The position numbers and the translations under genes were made by a program. A stretch of 64,000 nt of DNA from the NCBI GenBank assembly GCA_001897835.1, contig MKUN01000005.1, positions 1 through 64,000 on the forward strand, in the 5' to 3' direction. Source of the stretch: Bacteroidetes bacterium 46-16. GTDB taxonomy: Bacteria > Bacteroidota > Bacteroidia > Chitinophagales > Chitinophagaceae. Below, one piece after another: positions 15,395 through 24,606 of the stretch. Position 1 is the stretch's first letter. The number at the start of each line of letters is the position of its first letter. Under the pieces are notes generated by a model. It had not been told where the DNA came from. It did no database searches and saw only the letters and a program-made list of their open reading frames with translations.

Positions 15395-16714
15395 ATGGAG
15401 CAGGTAACGATAACATCCAATAGGTCGGTGCATCGCGCATGGTCTATGTACGATTGGGCCAATTCGGCCTACAACCTGGTCATTACCTCCACCATTTTCC
15501 CTGCTTACTATAATGCGATTACCACCGTAAAGGAGGGCGACAGGATCATTAGCGATGAGGTCACCTTTCTCGGCTTTACACTCAAGAACAGTACACTTTT
15601 CGACTATTCCATTGCCGCGGCATATCTTATTATAGCCCTGCTGTCGCCCATACTGTCCTCCATTGCCGACTATAAGGGCAATAAGAAACGCTTCATGCAA
15701 TTGTTCTGTTACCTGGGCTCACTGGCATGTTGCGGGCTTTATTTTTTTAAGGCCGATACGCTCGAGTGGGGCATTCTTTGCTCCTCTGTCGCGGCACTGG
15801 GCTATTGCGGCAGCATCGTTTTTTATAATTCTTACCTCCCCGAGATCGCTCTTGAGCAGGAACGTGATAAAGTAAGTGCGCAAGGCTTTGCCTATGGCTA
15901 TATTGGTAGCGTCTTGTTACAGGTCATTTGCTTTGTCTTTGTGCTCGATCCTGCTTTGTTTGGCATTACCGATGCTTCTTTTCCGCCCCGCCTTTCTTTT
16001 CTCCTGGTGGGCATATGGTGGTTTGGCTTTGCACAGATCACGTTCTTCAAATTGCCCCCAACTTACCCTTCCGCCAAAAGGCCGGGTCATAATATTTTAT
16101 CCAATGGCTTTTACGAGTTACGCAAGGTCTGGCGCCAGTTGCGCGATCTTCCGGTGCTCAAAACTTATCTCGGTGCTTTCTTTTTTTACAGCATGGGTGT
16201 GCAAACGGTGATGCTGGCCGCCACGCTTTTCGGCAGCAAAGAGCTGAAGCTGGAGACCACCCAGCTTATAACCACCATATTGGTCATCCAGTTGGTAGCC
16301 ATAGCTGGTGCTTACTTTATGGCTAAGCTTTCGGAGCGTTTCGGCAACCTGCGCATCTTGCTGCTTATGGTATTTACCTGGATAGGCATATGCATTGCTG
16401 CTTATTTTATTCATTCCGTTACCGGGTTTTACATAGTTGCAGCCTTTGTAGGCATTGTTATGGGCGGTATTCAGTCCCTCAGCCGTTCCACATATGCCAA
16501 GCTGATGCCCCCCACACACGATACAGCCTCATTTTTCAGCTTCTTCGATGTTACCGAGAAAGTCGCTATTGTCATCGGCATGATATCATTCGGGTATATC
16601 GACCAGGTGCTCGATATGCGCAGGGCCATAATAGCGCTCATAGTCTTTTTTGCCATCGGCGCAGCTATTTTGTACCTTGCAATGAAGAAAAGCAAAGCGA
16701 TCGCAGCAAGCTGA
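15395..16714 (+). CDS. MFS transporter, UMF1 family
   Basis: This 439-residue major-facilitator protein has about 12 predicted membrane helices. The N-terminal signature AWSMYDWANSAYNLVITSTIFPAY (residues 12-35 of the chosen start) is typical of the UMF1/Atg22-like family, whose substrates are mostly unknown. Yeast Atg22 exports vacuolar amino acids. The ATG at 15395 (MEQVTI) is preferred to an ATG 39 bases upstream because the extra residues look untranslated and contain no conserved sequence. It lies between the ureohydrolase and the MBL-fold gene on the same strand. Confidence 0.88.
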   Translation: MEQVTITSNRSVHRAWSMYDWANSAYNLVITSTIFPAYYNAITTVKEGDRIISDEVTFLGFTLKNSTLFDYSIAAAYLIIALLSPILSSIADYKGNKKRFMQLFCYLGSLACCGLYFFKADTLEWGILCSSVAALGYCGSIVFYNSYLPEIALEQERDKVSAQGFAYGYIGSVLLQVICFVFVLDPALFGITDASFPPRLSFLLVGIWWFGFAQITFFKLPPTYPSAKRPGHNILSNGFYELRKVWRQLRDLPVLKTYLGAFFFYSMGVQTVMLAATLFGSKELKLETTQLITTILVIQLVAIAGAYFMAKLSERFGNLRILLLMVFTWIGICIAAYFIHSVTGFYIVAAFVGIVMGGIQSLSRSTYAKLMPPTHDTASFFSFFDVTEKVAIVIGMISFGYIDQVLDMRRAIIALIVFFAIGAAILYLAMKKSKAIAAS

Positions 16715-16754
16715 TCTTTTTTAGATTTTGACTTTTTTTGAATTTTGACTTAGC

Positions 16755-17606
16755 ATGAGGTTATTTACGATAAACACAGGGAATTTTAAGCTTGATGGCG
16801 GGGCTATGCATGGAGTGGTGCCCAAAACATTGTGGAATAAAGTGCATCCTGCCGACGAGAACAATATGTGCTCATGGGCCCTGCGCTGCCTGCTTATTGA
16901 GCATGGCAACTCCCGTATCCTTATCGATAATGGTATCGGGGATAAGCAGGATGCTAAATTCTTCAGTCATTACTACCTGCATGGCGACGATACGCTGCAA
17001 AAGTCGCTTGCGGCACATGGTTTCACTACCGACGATATTACCGATGTGTTCCTTACACACCTGCACTTCGATCATTGCGGCGGCTCTATAAAAAGGGATG
17101 GCGACAAGCTGGTACCTGCCTTTAAGAATGCCCAATACTGGAGCAATGAGGCACACTGGCAATGGGCCATACAGCCTAACGATCGCGAAAAGGCTTCTTT
17201 CCTGAAAGAAAATATATTACCCATTGAAGAAAGCGGGCAATTGCGTTTTGTGGATTGCGGAGATGGGCAAGAGTGGATGCCCGATATACGTGTGCGTTTC
17301 GTCAACGGGCATACCGAAGCGATGATGCTTCCGCAGATCAGCTATAACGGGCATACCATACTTTACTGTGCCGATCTGTTGCCCAGTGCTGCACATATAG
17401 GCATGCCATGGATAATGGCCTACGACATGCGCCCCCTCGATACACTGGATGAAAAGAAAAGGATACTTAAAGAAGCGGTAGCAAATGATTGGGTACTGTT
17501 CTTTGAGCATGATAATGATATCGAATGCTGCAACCTGCAGGATACTGAAAGGGGAATAAAAATGAAGGATACATTTACGCTGCTTGATCTGCATGCAAAA
17601 AGCTAG
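16755..17606 (+). CDS. MBL-fold metallohydrolase
   Basis: This 283-residue metallo-beta-lactamase-fold protein has the dinuclear zinc signature THLHFDHCGG (about 100-109), then FVNGHTEAM (His), YCADLLPSAAH (Asp) and EHD near the end. The spacing and the ALRCLLIEHG N-terminal region resemble the AHL-lactonase/YtnP-like subgroup, but quorum quenching is only a possibility. The protein has no signal peptide. Its stop codon overlaps the stop of the convergent cyclase gene within the palindrome CTAG (17603-17606). Confidence 0.88.
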   Translation: MRLFTINTGNFKLDGGAMHGVVPKTLWNKVHPADENNMCSWALRCLLIEHGNSRILIDNGIGDKQDAKFFSHYYLHGDDTLQKSLAAHGFTTDDITDVFLTHLHFDHCGGSIKRDGDKLVPAFKNAQYWSNEAHWQWAIQPNDREKASFLKENILPIEESGQLRFVDCGDGQEWMPDIRVRFVNGHTEAMMLPQISYNGHTILYCADLLPSAAHIGMPWIMAYDMRPLDTLDEKKRILKEAVANDWVLFFEHDNDIECCNLQDTERGIKMKDTFTLLDLHAKS

Positions 17607-19417
17607 GCCCGGCTTTTGTTTGTTGGCAGGCCATTGACAAAATACATGTCCAGTTCGCCCTTGTTCTTGACCTTTATTTTACCGCGATAGCTGCAGTCGA
17701 ACCGGTCTTTGACCAGTTCGTAAGTATTCCCTGATATATTGATGCGCCCCGGCTCAGAATGTTCTTCCATCCTTGCAGCCACATTTACCGTATCGCCCCA
17801 TATATCATACTGGAACTTGTGCTGGCCTACCACACCGGCCACAAGGGACCCGCTGTTAATACCTATGCGCACGTTAAAGAACTTGCCGCTTTCATCACTG
17901 TTCACATATTGTAGTATATCCATAGCTGCATACAGCACATCGTTCGGGTTGCTGTCATTTTTTACCGGCAGGCCCCCGGCGCACATGTATGAGTCGCCTA
18001 TGGTCTTGATCTTTTCCAGCCCACGCCTTAAAACGATAGTATCAAAGGCCCTGAAGTATTTATCTATGCGGTCCACCAGGTCTTCGGCATTTAATTGTTC
18101 CGCAGTTAGGGTAAAGCCTACGAAGTCTATGAACATAACGCTTACCAGCTCATATTTACGGCTGCGTGCAAAGCCTTTGTCCATGAGCTCTGTAGCGGTT
18201 TCTTCAGGCAATATATTCAGCAGTAGCTCTTCCGATCGTTTTTTCTCCGCTTCTATTATCCTGTTTCGGTGCAGTATCCTTCTTTGATTCCACCAGGCAA
18301 GCACACCGATCAGCAGCAGCAGGAAAGAAATGACTATGAGGAAAAGGTTTACTTTTCGGTTGAAAGTGATCTGGTTATATTGCAGTGCTATCTCCTTGTC
18401 TTTGGCATCAAGGTCATACTTTGCCTGCATTTCTTTTATCTGCTGCGATTTTTGCTGGTTGAATATACTGTCCTTCAATGCGCTCCAGTTCGAAAAGGCT
18501 TCAAATGCTTCCTTGTATTTACCCTCTTTTTGGTAAGTGTTCTTAAGATTGTCGTATGCATCAATGCTTATAGATGTCGCATTCAGCTTTTGGGCCAGGG
18601 CCAGTGTCTTTTCCGAGTAGCTTTCGCTCAGGGCATAGTTGCCCATATGATAGAACAGTATGGCCATGTTGTCGTTAATGATCGCATAGGCCGTAAGGTC
18701 GTTGACGGTATCGGTTAGTGTCAATGCTTGTTTATAGGCGGCAAGCGATGCTTCATAATGCTTATTGCTCTTCAGGGCAATAGCCATATTGCATAACGAA
18801 CTCATCTCCGTTGCATTGTCTCCTTGCTCTTTGGCCAGCGTCATAGACTGTTTATAAATATCGATAGCCGTATCGTACCGTCCCTCTATTTTATAAACGG
18901 TCGCAAGGTATCCCATTACCTCAGCCTGTCGCTTGTTTACCCGTGTATCGTTGCTGTGTTCATTGCATATCGCCATAGCGGCCTCCACATATTTCCGCTC
19001 ATTAGCTATGTCCCCTATCGCATCATATACACGCGCTATGCCCAGTGTGGTAGTTACCTCACGGTGGTAGAGATTCAGGTTTTTTTGGTCCTTTAAGGCT
19101 GCCAGGTAATGTTTCAGGCTTTTGGGATAATCAGAAACGGCTTCATAAGCAAGGCCCATTTCAAAATGAGCATTGGCGGTCATCAGTTTGTTGCCATGTT
19201 GTTCCGCCTCCTGGAGCAGTATTTTGGCACCCTTCAGTGCTTCCTGCGGGTCTGTATCCTGGATGTTCTTTATATAAGCATATAAGGAGTCGAGCCGGGC
19301 CGGGTCATTTTTTATTTGTTGTATCCTGTGCAGGGAGGCATTTGTGGCACCCGTTTGCTGGGCATGGGCATACACCGTAAATAGGAATAAAAAAATGACG
19401 AATAAGGATGCCCGCAT
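17603..19417 (-). CDS. Membrane TPR protein with class III adenylate cyclase domain
   Basis: This 604-residue signalling protein has a signal peptide (1-19), tetratricopeptide repeats (about 80-315), a transmembrane helix (356-376), a short S-helix/coiled coil (380-405) and a class III nucleotide cyclase domain (about 425-590). Metal aspartates are Asp431 (FIDF) and Asp475 (TIGD). Adenine-selecting residues are Lys471 (KTIGD) and Asp538 (YDIWGD), and transition-state residues are Asn545 and Arg549. The set is complete and points to ATP to cAMP. The TPR part would be periplasmic and the cyclase cytoplasmic. The ATG at 19417 starts the signal peptide; the frame extending to 19549 is ignored. 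Confidence 0.93.
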   Translation of the reverse strand: MRASLFVIFLFLFTVYAHAQQTGATNASLHRIQQIKNDPARLDSLYAYIKNIQDTDPQEALKGAKILLQEAEQHGNKLMTANAHFEMGLAYEAVSDYPKSLKHYLAALKDQKNLNLYHREVTTTLGIARVYDAIGDIANERKYVEAAMAICNEHSNDTRVNKRQAEVMGYLATVYKIEGRYDTAIDIYKQSMTLAKEQGDNATEMSSLCNMAIALKSNKHYEASLAAYKQALTLTDTVNDLTAYAIINDNMAILFYHMGNYALSESYSEKTLALAQKLNATSISIDAYDNLKNTYQKEGKYKEAFEAFSNWSALKDSIFNQQKSQQIKEMQAKYDLDAKDKEIALQYNQITFNRKVNLFLIVISFLLLLIGVLAWWNQRRILHRNRIIEAEKKRSEELLLNILPEETATELMDKGFARSRKYELVSVMFIDFVGFTLTAEQLNAEDLVDRIDKYFRAFDTIVLRRGLEKIKTIGDSYMCAGGLPVKNDSNPNDVLYAAMDILQYVNSDESGKFFNVRIGINSGSLVAGVVGQHKFQYDIWGDTVNVAARMEEHSEPGRINISGNTYELVKDRFDCSYRGKIKVKNKGELDMYFVNGLPTNKSRA

Positions 19418-19421
19418 AAAA

Positions 19422-19429
19422 CAAATATA
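19422..19429 (-). promoter_or_regulatory. -7 promoter element for the cyclase gene
   Basis: TATATTTG on the minus strand matches TAnnTTTG and ends four bases before the ATG, so the transcript may have almost no leader. Confidence 0.5.
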
Positions 19430-20031
19430 TACAATCTGATGGTATGCGTATACTCCAATAGATCCCGAAGAATCCCACTGCGGGAAAGCTATAAGGAATA
19501 GTTTCACCATGCATTCCACGGTGAGGATAGCCATATTATCGCATCCCAAGTTTTAAAAATTTTGATTTTGACACTACTTATCCCCAATATTTGGAATCGG
19601 CTATGCCGGCATCGTAACTTGCACAGCAGGCGATCACCTTTGCTCCCGGCCACTGGCTGGCCCACGCAAAGAGGCTTCCTAATAACATTTATGAACTGTA
19701 GCACCCTATGTACACCTTTGATAACATCTGTAAATTCCCTATAAGCCAGTGAATACAATACATTCCACCATTTTAGCCCCATTCATAAGTAAACAATTTC
19801 TGCATTTACCTTTCAGCCCGCCATTCGTCCGTTGGGTAAAAAATGTGATATTTTTGGGATATTTTTTCGGCCTAACTCATTCATGATCAATGAAAATGTG
19901 GGAAATAATTTTTTTGCGCAACGACATAAAAACACCCCTGTCCAATCAGTTAACCAGGTCAACTGATACACATCATCACCAGACTTTACATTTTCCTGAC
20001 AAAAAGGCTCGTTTATGCCAGCGCTTGGCCT

Positions 20032-20039
20032 TAGCTTTG
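20032..20039 (+). promoter_or_regulatory. -7 promoter element for the propeller gene
   Basis: TAGCTTTG matches TAnnTTTG and lies 23 bases before the ATG at 20063. Confidence 0.5.
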
Positions 20040-20062
20040 CAAATTGTAATATATCCATACGC

Positions 20063-21139
20063 ATGAAAAAAATCACCTCCTTATTATTGCCTGTAACTGT
20101 TGCCGCTCTGCTGCTCTCATCCTATGCCAAAGCACAGGATAATAAACTTGTGTACGGGGATGAGAAGCACTTTAAGAACATGCAGCAGGTAACCTTTGGC
20201 GGCGATAATGCCGAGGCCTATTTCGGTCCCGATAGCAAGCACATTACCTTTCAGCGCACCGATCCGCGCAAGGGCCTCAACTGCGACCAGATATTTTACG
20301 GCACCATCCCCTATAAAGATCTGCATATGAGGTACAAAATGGTAAGTACCGGCAAGGGTCGCACTACCTGTGCCTACATCATGCCCGATAAAAAGAGCTT
20401 TCTGTATGCATCCACACACCAAACAGTCGATACCTGCCCCCCGGTGCCCGATAAACGGAAGTTAAAAAAATATGTATGGCCCATTTACGATAGCTACGAT
20501 ATATACGTGGCCGATTTCAACGGTAAGATATTGAAACAGCTCACCGATACCCCCGGCTACGACGCCGAGGCTACGGTATCGCCCAAAGGCGATAAGATCG
20601 TCTTCACCTCCATGCGCAATGGCGACCTTGATATTTACATCATGAATATTGACGGCACCAATATAAAGCAGTTGACCCACGAGCTGGGCTACGACGGTGG
20701 CCCATGTTTCTCGCCCGATGGCACTAAGATCGTTTGGCGTGCCTCAAGGCCTAAGACCAAAGAAGAAGTGCAGGAATATAAAGAGCTCCTGGCCCAGGGC
20801 CTGGTGATGCCTACTAAAATGGAGATATATGTTGCCGATACCAATGGTAAGAACGTGAAGCAGGTCACTCACCTGGGCAATGCCAACTGGGCCCCCGCAT
20901 TCGCCCCCGATGGCAAGCGTATCGTTTTCGCATCCAATCATGAATATGAGAAAGGCTTCCCCTTCAACCTGTACCTTGTAAATATAGATGGTACGCACCT
21001 GGAGAAGATATCTCACGATGGTGGCTTCGATGCTTTCCCCATGTTCTCTCCCGATGGCAAGAAGTTCATCTTCAGTTCCAACCGTAATAATGGCGGTGGT
21101 CACGATACCAACGTCTTCGTTTGCGACTGGGTAGAGTAA
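20063..21139 (+). CDS. Exported TolB-like PD40 beta-propeller protein
   Basis: This 358-residue protein has a signal peptide (MKKITSLLLP to SYAKA) and repeated PD40/WD40-like blades. Each blade has an FSPDG-type core (VSPKGDKIVF, FSPDGTKIVW, FAPDGKRIVF, FSPDGKKFIF) and often DIYVADFNG or EIYVADTNG strands. The fold matches the C-terminal propeller of TolB but lacks the TolB N-terminal domain, so it is not TolB itself. It is probably a periplasmic binding or scaffold protein. The ATG at 20063 is chosen over one at 20015 because it begins the signal peptide. Confidence 0.88.
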   Translation: MKKITSLLLPVTVAALLLSSYAKAQDNKLVYGDEKHFKNMQQVTFGGDNAEAYFGPDSKHITFQRTDPRKGLNCDQIFYGTIPYKDLHMRYKMVSTGKGRTTCAYIMPDKKSFLYASTHQTVDTCPPVPDKRKLKKYVWPIYDSYDIYVADFNGKILKQLTDTPGYDAEATVSPKGDKIVFTSMRNGDLDIYIMNIDGTNIKQLTHELGYDGGPCFSPDGTKIVWRASRPKTKEEVQEYKELLAQGLVMPTKMEIYVADTNGKNVKQVTHLGNANWAPAFAPDGKRIVFASNHEYEKGFPFNLYLVNIDGTHLEKISHDGGFDAFPMFSPDGKKFIFSSNRNNGGGHDTNVFVCDWVE

Positions 21140-21186
21140 TAAAATATTCATGTAGGAATTTCCGGCCGGGGACGTAACTTTAAGGA

Positions 21187-21564
21187 ATGAGACTGTTACT
21201 CGATTTCCTGGTAGTAGGCTTTGGTGGCTTCTTTGGCAGCATGGCACGTTACGGAACAGCTTACCTCATCAGCAAAACCACGCATGGAGATTTTCCCTTT
21301 GGTACGTTTATTGTGAATATTTCGGGCTGCCTGCTCATAGGTTTGCTCTTTGGCCTGGGTAATCGCATGGCATGGCTTGAGGGCAATGGCTGGTTGTTCA
21401 TGGTGAGCGGCTTTTGCGGTGGCTTCACCACTTTCTCCACCTTTGCACTCGATAATTCGGCCCTTATGGGAAAGCAATTATCCATGCAGGCCATGATATA
21501 TACCGTCCTTAGCGTAGTGCTGGGCATAGTATTATGCAGGCTGGGCATATGGTTAACGAGATAA
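21187..21564 (+). CDS. crcB: Fluoride channel CrcB/FluC
   Basis: CrcB/Fluc is a dual-topology dimeric channel that exports fluoride. The 125-residue protein has four transmembrane helices and the family motifs GGFFGSMARY, GTFIVNISGC (pore Asn) and GFCGGFTTFSTF (the phenylalanine-rich pore lining). No fluoride riboswitch is recognisable in the 47 bp upstream. It is followed 15 bp later by cdd on the same strand. Confidence 0.95.
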   Translation: MRLLLDFLVVGFGGFFGSMARYGTAYLISKTTHGDFPFGTFIVNISGCLLIGLLFGLGNRMAWLEGNGWLFMVSGFCGGFTTFSTFALDNSALMGKQLSMQAMIYTVLSVVLGIVLCRLGIWLTR

Positions 21565-21579
21565 ACGAATAATAACATC

Positions 21580-22068
21580 ATGCAAAACTTTCAGTTCCCC
21601 TTCGAACGCTTAATGAAAACACAATTGCCGGCGGATATACAGCAATTAGTGGCCGCTGCGGAGCAGGTAGCCGATAAAGCATATGCACCTTATTCACATT
21701 TTAAAGTAGGGGCGGCATTGCTGATGGAAGACGGGAGCATGATCACAGGCTCCAACCACGAGAATGCATCCTACCCCGTGGGCATATGTGCCGAACGGGC
21801 AGCGCTGGCCACGCTCGATATGAATAATAATGCCAATAAGGTAAGGGCGATCTCCGTCACCTATAAGCCTACCGGGCATACGCACAATAATCCCGTAGCG
21901 CCATGTGGCATGTGCCGGCAGGCCATACTCGAGGTGCAGCAGTGGCAGGGACAGCCTATAGCAATATACATGTATGGCCCCGATGGCGAAGTGATATATG
22001 TAGAAAATGCAGCATTCCTCTTACCCTTCGCTTTCGGCGGCAGCGATCTCAATGCTGATAAAGCATAA
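21580..22068 (+). CDS. cdd: Cytidine deaminase
   Basis: Cdd hydrolyses cytidine and deoxycytidine to uridine forms in pyrimidine salvage. The 162-residue, homotetramer-type enzyme has the catalytic motif CAERAA (Cys zinc ligand, Glu proton shuttle) and the second zinc motif PCGMCRQ. The substrate segment ENASYPVGICAE is also present. An alternative ATG at 21613 (MKTQLPA) would drop an N-terminal extension of 11 residues. It probably forms an operon with crcB. Confidence 0.95.
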   Translation: MQNFQFPFERLMKTQLPADIQQLVAAAEQVADKAYAPYSHFKVGAALLMEDGSMITGSNHENASYPVGICAERAALATLDMNNNANKVRAISVTYKPTGHTHNNPVAPCGMCRQAILEVQQWQGQPIAIYMYGPDGEVIYVENAAFLLPFAFGGSDLNADKA

Positions 22069-22090
22069 TATATATGCTTCTTTACTTTTT
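22061..22090 (+). terminator. Possible terminator after cdd
   Basis: AAGCATA and TATGCTT form a 7-bp AT-rich stem overlapping the cdd stop codon, followed by CTTTACTTTTTTG. The stem is weak. Confidence 0.5.
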
Positions 22091-22141
22091 TGATTAATAC
22101 CCTCTGGTTTGTTAATTTAGCGTCCGGAAATCCGGTTTTAA

Positions 22142-23374
22142 ATGATAGAGATAAAAGTACCTACGGTTGGCGAATCAATAAATGAAGTAAGCCTGGTAAA
22201 ATGGCTTAAAAAAGACGGTGAATGGGTGGACCGTGACGAGGTACTGTGCGAACTGGAATCGGAAAAGGCAACTTTTGAACTTAATGCCGAGCAGGCAGGC
22301 ATACTGCATATAGTGGCGCAGGAAGGTGATACCCTCAATATCGGCGACCTGGCTTGCAAGATAGACGATAAGGCCCCGCAGCCTGAGGGCAAGCCAGCCC
22401 CGGCCAAAGAAGAAAAGCAGGTAGCTGCGAAGACCACACCGGCTACTGAAAAACCTGCGGAGCAGCCTAAAGCTACTACGGCAAAGGGCGACGTAAAAGC
22501 TACACCTGTGGCCCAGGCCATCATGAGCGACAAGCAGGTGAAGCCAGCCGATGTAAAAGGCAGTGGCAGCAAGGGCAGGATATTGAAGCAGGATGTATTG
22601 GATGCCCTGGAGCACCCGGGCCGTAAAGGCGGTGCGGAAGCATTCAGCCGCGGGGAGCGTAAAGATAAAATGACCAACCTGCGCAAAACAGTGGCACGCA
22701 GGCTGGTGGAAGCAAAGAACAGCACGGCCATGCTCACCACCTTCAACGAGGTGGACATGACCCGTATCATGGAGATACGCAAGGCCTATAAAGAAAAGTT
22801 CAAAGAAGCGCATGGGGTGAACCTGGGCTTCATGTCCTTCTTCACCAAAGCCTGCTGCATAGCCCTGCAGGAGTGGCCGGCAGTAAATGCCTATATTGAT
22901 GGCGATGCACTGGTGTACCACGAATACTGCGATATATCCATAGCCGTATCGGCCCCCAAAGGCCTGGTAGTGCCTGTGATCCGTAATGCCGAAAGCCTCA
23001 GTATGGCTGAGATCGAAGCAAAAGTGGTGGAGCTGGCCACAAAAGCAAGAGATAATAAACTGAGCATGGAAGAGATGACCGGCGGCACCTTTACTATTAC
23101 CAATGGTGGCGTATTCGGCTCACTCATGTCCACCCCTATCATCAACATCCCGCAATCGGCCATACTGGGCATGCACAAGATACAGGAGCGCCCTATGGTG
23201 ATAGACGGAACAATACAGGCAAGACCAATGATGTATGTAGCGCTTAGCTACGATCACCGCATAATAGACGGGCGCGAGTCCGTAAGTTTCCTCGTAAGGG
23301 TGAAAGAACTCCTAGAGAACCCTGAACTTTTGCTATTCGGGCAGGATCCGGTAAAGACCCTGCTTGAAGTTTAG
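22142..23374 (+). CDS. sucB: 2-oxoglutarate dehydrogenase E2 (dihydrolipoyl succinyltransferase)
   Basis: This is the succinyl-transferring core of the 2-oxoglutarate dehydrogenase complex in the citric-acid cycle. In the 410 residues, the lipoyl domain begins [15 protein letters not shown] with the lipoylation lysine in ESEKATFE (Lys42). A charged, Ala/Lys/Pro-rich linker, an E3-binding domain (about 120-155) and the catalytic domain follow, with [16 protein letters not shown] near the end. The VPTVGESI start and GRESVSFL ending are typical of SucB/OdhB and distinguish it from the E2 at 5109. sucA is not adjacent. Confidence 0.93.
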   Translation: MIEIKVPTVGESINEVSLVKWLKKDGEWVDRDEVLCELESEKATFELNAEQAGILHIVAQEGDTLNIGDLACKIDDKAPQPEGKPAPAKEEKQVAAKTTPATEKPAEQPKATTAKGDVKATPVAQAIMSDKQVKPADVKGSGSKGRILKQDVLDALEHPGRKGGAEAFSRGERKDKMTNLRKTVARRLVEAKNSTAMLTTFNEVDMTRIMEIRKAYKEKFKEAHGVNLGFMSFFTKACCIALQEWPAVNAYIDGDALVYHEYCDISIAVSAPKGLVVPVIRNAESLSMAEIEAKVVELATKARDNKLSMEEMTGGTFTITNGGVFGSLMSTPIINIPQSAILGMHKIQERPMVIDGTIQARPMMYVALSYDHRIIDGRESVSFLVRVKELLENPELLLFGQDPVKTLLEV

Positions 23375-23448
23375 TCGTAATGTGTACTTTTGACCATACA
23401 CAGGCCCTCTTTTAGGAATTTTATTTTTTTGACTTTTTTTTAATTGTC

Positions 23449-24606
23449 ATGCAATACATCTGGGAACATATCAAAACGATCCTGGACACCTACAAGGGAG
23501 GTGCTCCATTGTCTTACTTTCTGAAGACCTACTTCAAGCAGTACCCCATACTGGGCAGCAGGGACAGGAAGATACTTAGCGAAATGACCTATAACTGGTA
23601 TCGCTGCGAAAAGGGTATGCCACCCGAGATGCCCTTCGAGGAGAAGATATACGCAGCACTGTACCTCTGCGGTACCCAGACACGACTTATAGAACAAGTA
23701 GTGGAAGGGCCCCTGCAGTCATTGTGGCAAAATCATAATCCCGACCGTATAGCCGTGCTCGACCAGAATGGTATCACATTCCACCTGCAGGATATTTTCC
23801 CCTTTGAGTATGAGCTGTCTGAAGGCCTTGGGAAAGAGGAGTGGTTATATTCCCTGCTCGTACAGCCCGACCTCTTCCTGCGTGTGCGGAAGAAACAGGA
23901 AAGGATGACCACACTGCTGCACCAGAATGGTATCGCCTACCACTGGCTGTTTGAGAACTGTATGGCATTGCCCAATGGCGTGGCCATAGATAAGATATTG
24001 CAGGCCGATGATTACGTGGTGCAGGATGCCTCATCGCAGCTTACGGGTAATTATTTTCACCCCTGTGCTAACGAGACCTGGTATGATTGCTGTTCCGGTG
24101 CAGGCGGGAAATCGCTGCTGCTTAAAGATATGGAGCCCGAGATAGAACTATTTGTATCGGACAAGCGGGGCAGTATACTGGATAACCTGGAAGACAGGTT
24201 CCGCCTGTATCATCACAAACTGCCCGAGTCGTTCCTGATCGATTGTACCGATCCCGAGCAACTGGAGCTTTCCTTTGGCGACCAGAAGTTCAACGGGATC
24301 ATTGCCGATGTACCCTGCACAGGTTCCGGTACCTGGGCGCGCACACCCGAGCAAATGTATTTTTACGACCCCGCGCACCTGGAAAATGTATCGGCACTGC
24401 AAAGGAACATCGTAAAGAACGTAGCGGAATACCTGGAGCCTGATGGTCGGCTTATATACATCACTTGTTCTGTTTTCAGGCAGGAGAATGAAGCTGCCAT
24501 TGCACATATACTCAGCGAAACATCATTGCAACTGGAACATACCGAACTGATAAAAGGCATTGAACACAAGGCCGACAGCATGTTCGTAAGTGTGCTGCGC
24601 AATTAA
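23449..24606 (+). CDS. RsmB/NOP-family RNA m5C methyltransferase
   Basis: This 385-residue SAM-dependent enzyme probably methylates cytosine C5 in rRNA or tRNA. The C-terminal Rossmann domain has the SAM motif DCCSGAGGKSLL (about 205-216), motif IV DVPCTGSGTW with the resolving Cys, and motif VI YITCSVF with the nucleophilic Cys. The N-terminal 140 residues are helical but do not clearly match the NusB domain of E. coli RsmB, so I leave the target site open. Its stop overlaps the stop of the convergent double subtilase in TTAA (24603-24606). Confidence 0.9.
   Translation: MQYIWEHIKTILDTYKGGAPLSYFLKTYFKQYPILGSRDRKILSEMTYNWYRCEKGMPPEMPFEEKIYAALYLCGTQTRLIEQVVEGPLQSLWQNHNPDRIAVLDQNGITFHLQDIFPFEYELSEGLGKEEWLYSLLVQPDLFLRVRKKQERMTTLLHQNGIAYHWLFENCMALPNGVAIDKILQADDYVVQDASSQLTGNYFHPCANETWYDCCSGAGGKSLLLKDMEPEIELFVSDKRGSILDNLEDRFRLYHHKLPESFLIDCTDPEQLELSFGDQKFNGIIADVPCTGSGTWARTPEQMYFYDPAHLENVSALQRNIVKNVAEYLEPDGRLIYITCSVFRQENEAAIAHILSETSLQLEHTELIKGIEHKADSMFVSVLRN

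Larger units (their letters stand above)
19418..20062. other. 645-bp intergenic region without a recognised gene
   Basis: This is the longest stretch without a convincing gene. It separates two divergent genes (cyclase and beta-propeller protein) and holds a promoter element for each at its edges. Open frames of up to 92 codons here have no domain, no signal-like start and biased composition. I found no complete hairpin with a T tract and no signature of tmRNA, RNase P RNA, SRP RNA or a riboswitch. A small RNA remains possible. Confidence 0.6.

Noticed and set aside
19441-19700. Small structured RNA such as SRP RNA or 6S RNA
   Set aside because: Only short imperfect stems; no SRP tetraloop region or other signature was found.
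19504-19782. 92-codon minus-strand frame in the long intergenic region
   Set aside because: No domain, no conserved start context and composition unlike the neighbouring genes; kept only as part of the gap.
21140-21186. Fluoride riboswitch before crcB
   Set aside because: The 47-bp gap is too short and shows no matching fold.
22138-22782. 214-codon minus-strand frame
   Set aside because: Antisense to the sucB lipoyl and linker region; Ala/Ser-rich translation is a shadow of the repetitive linker.
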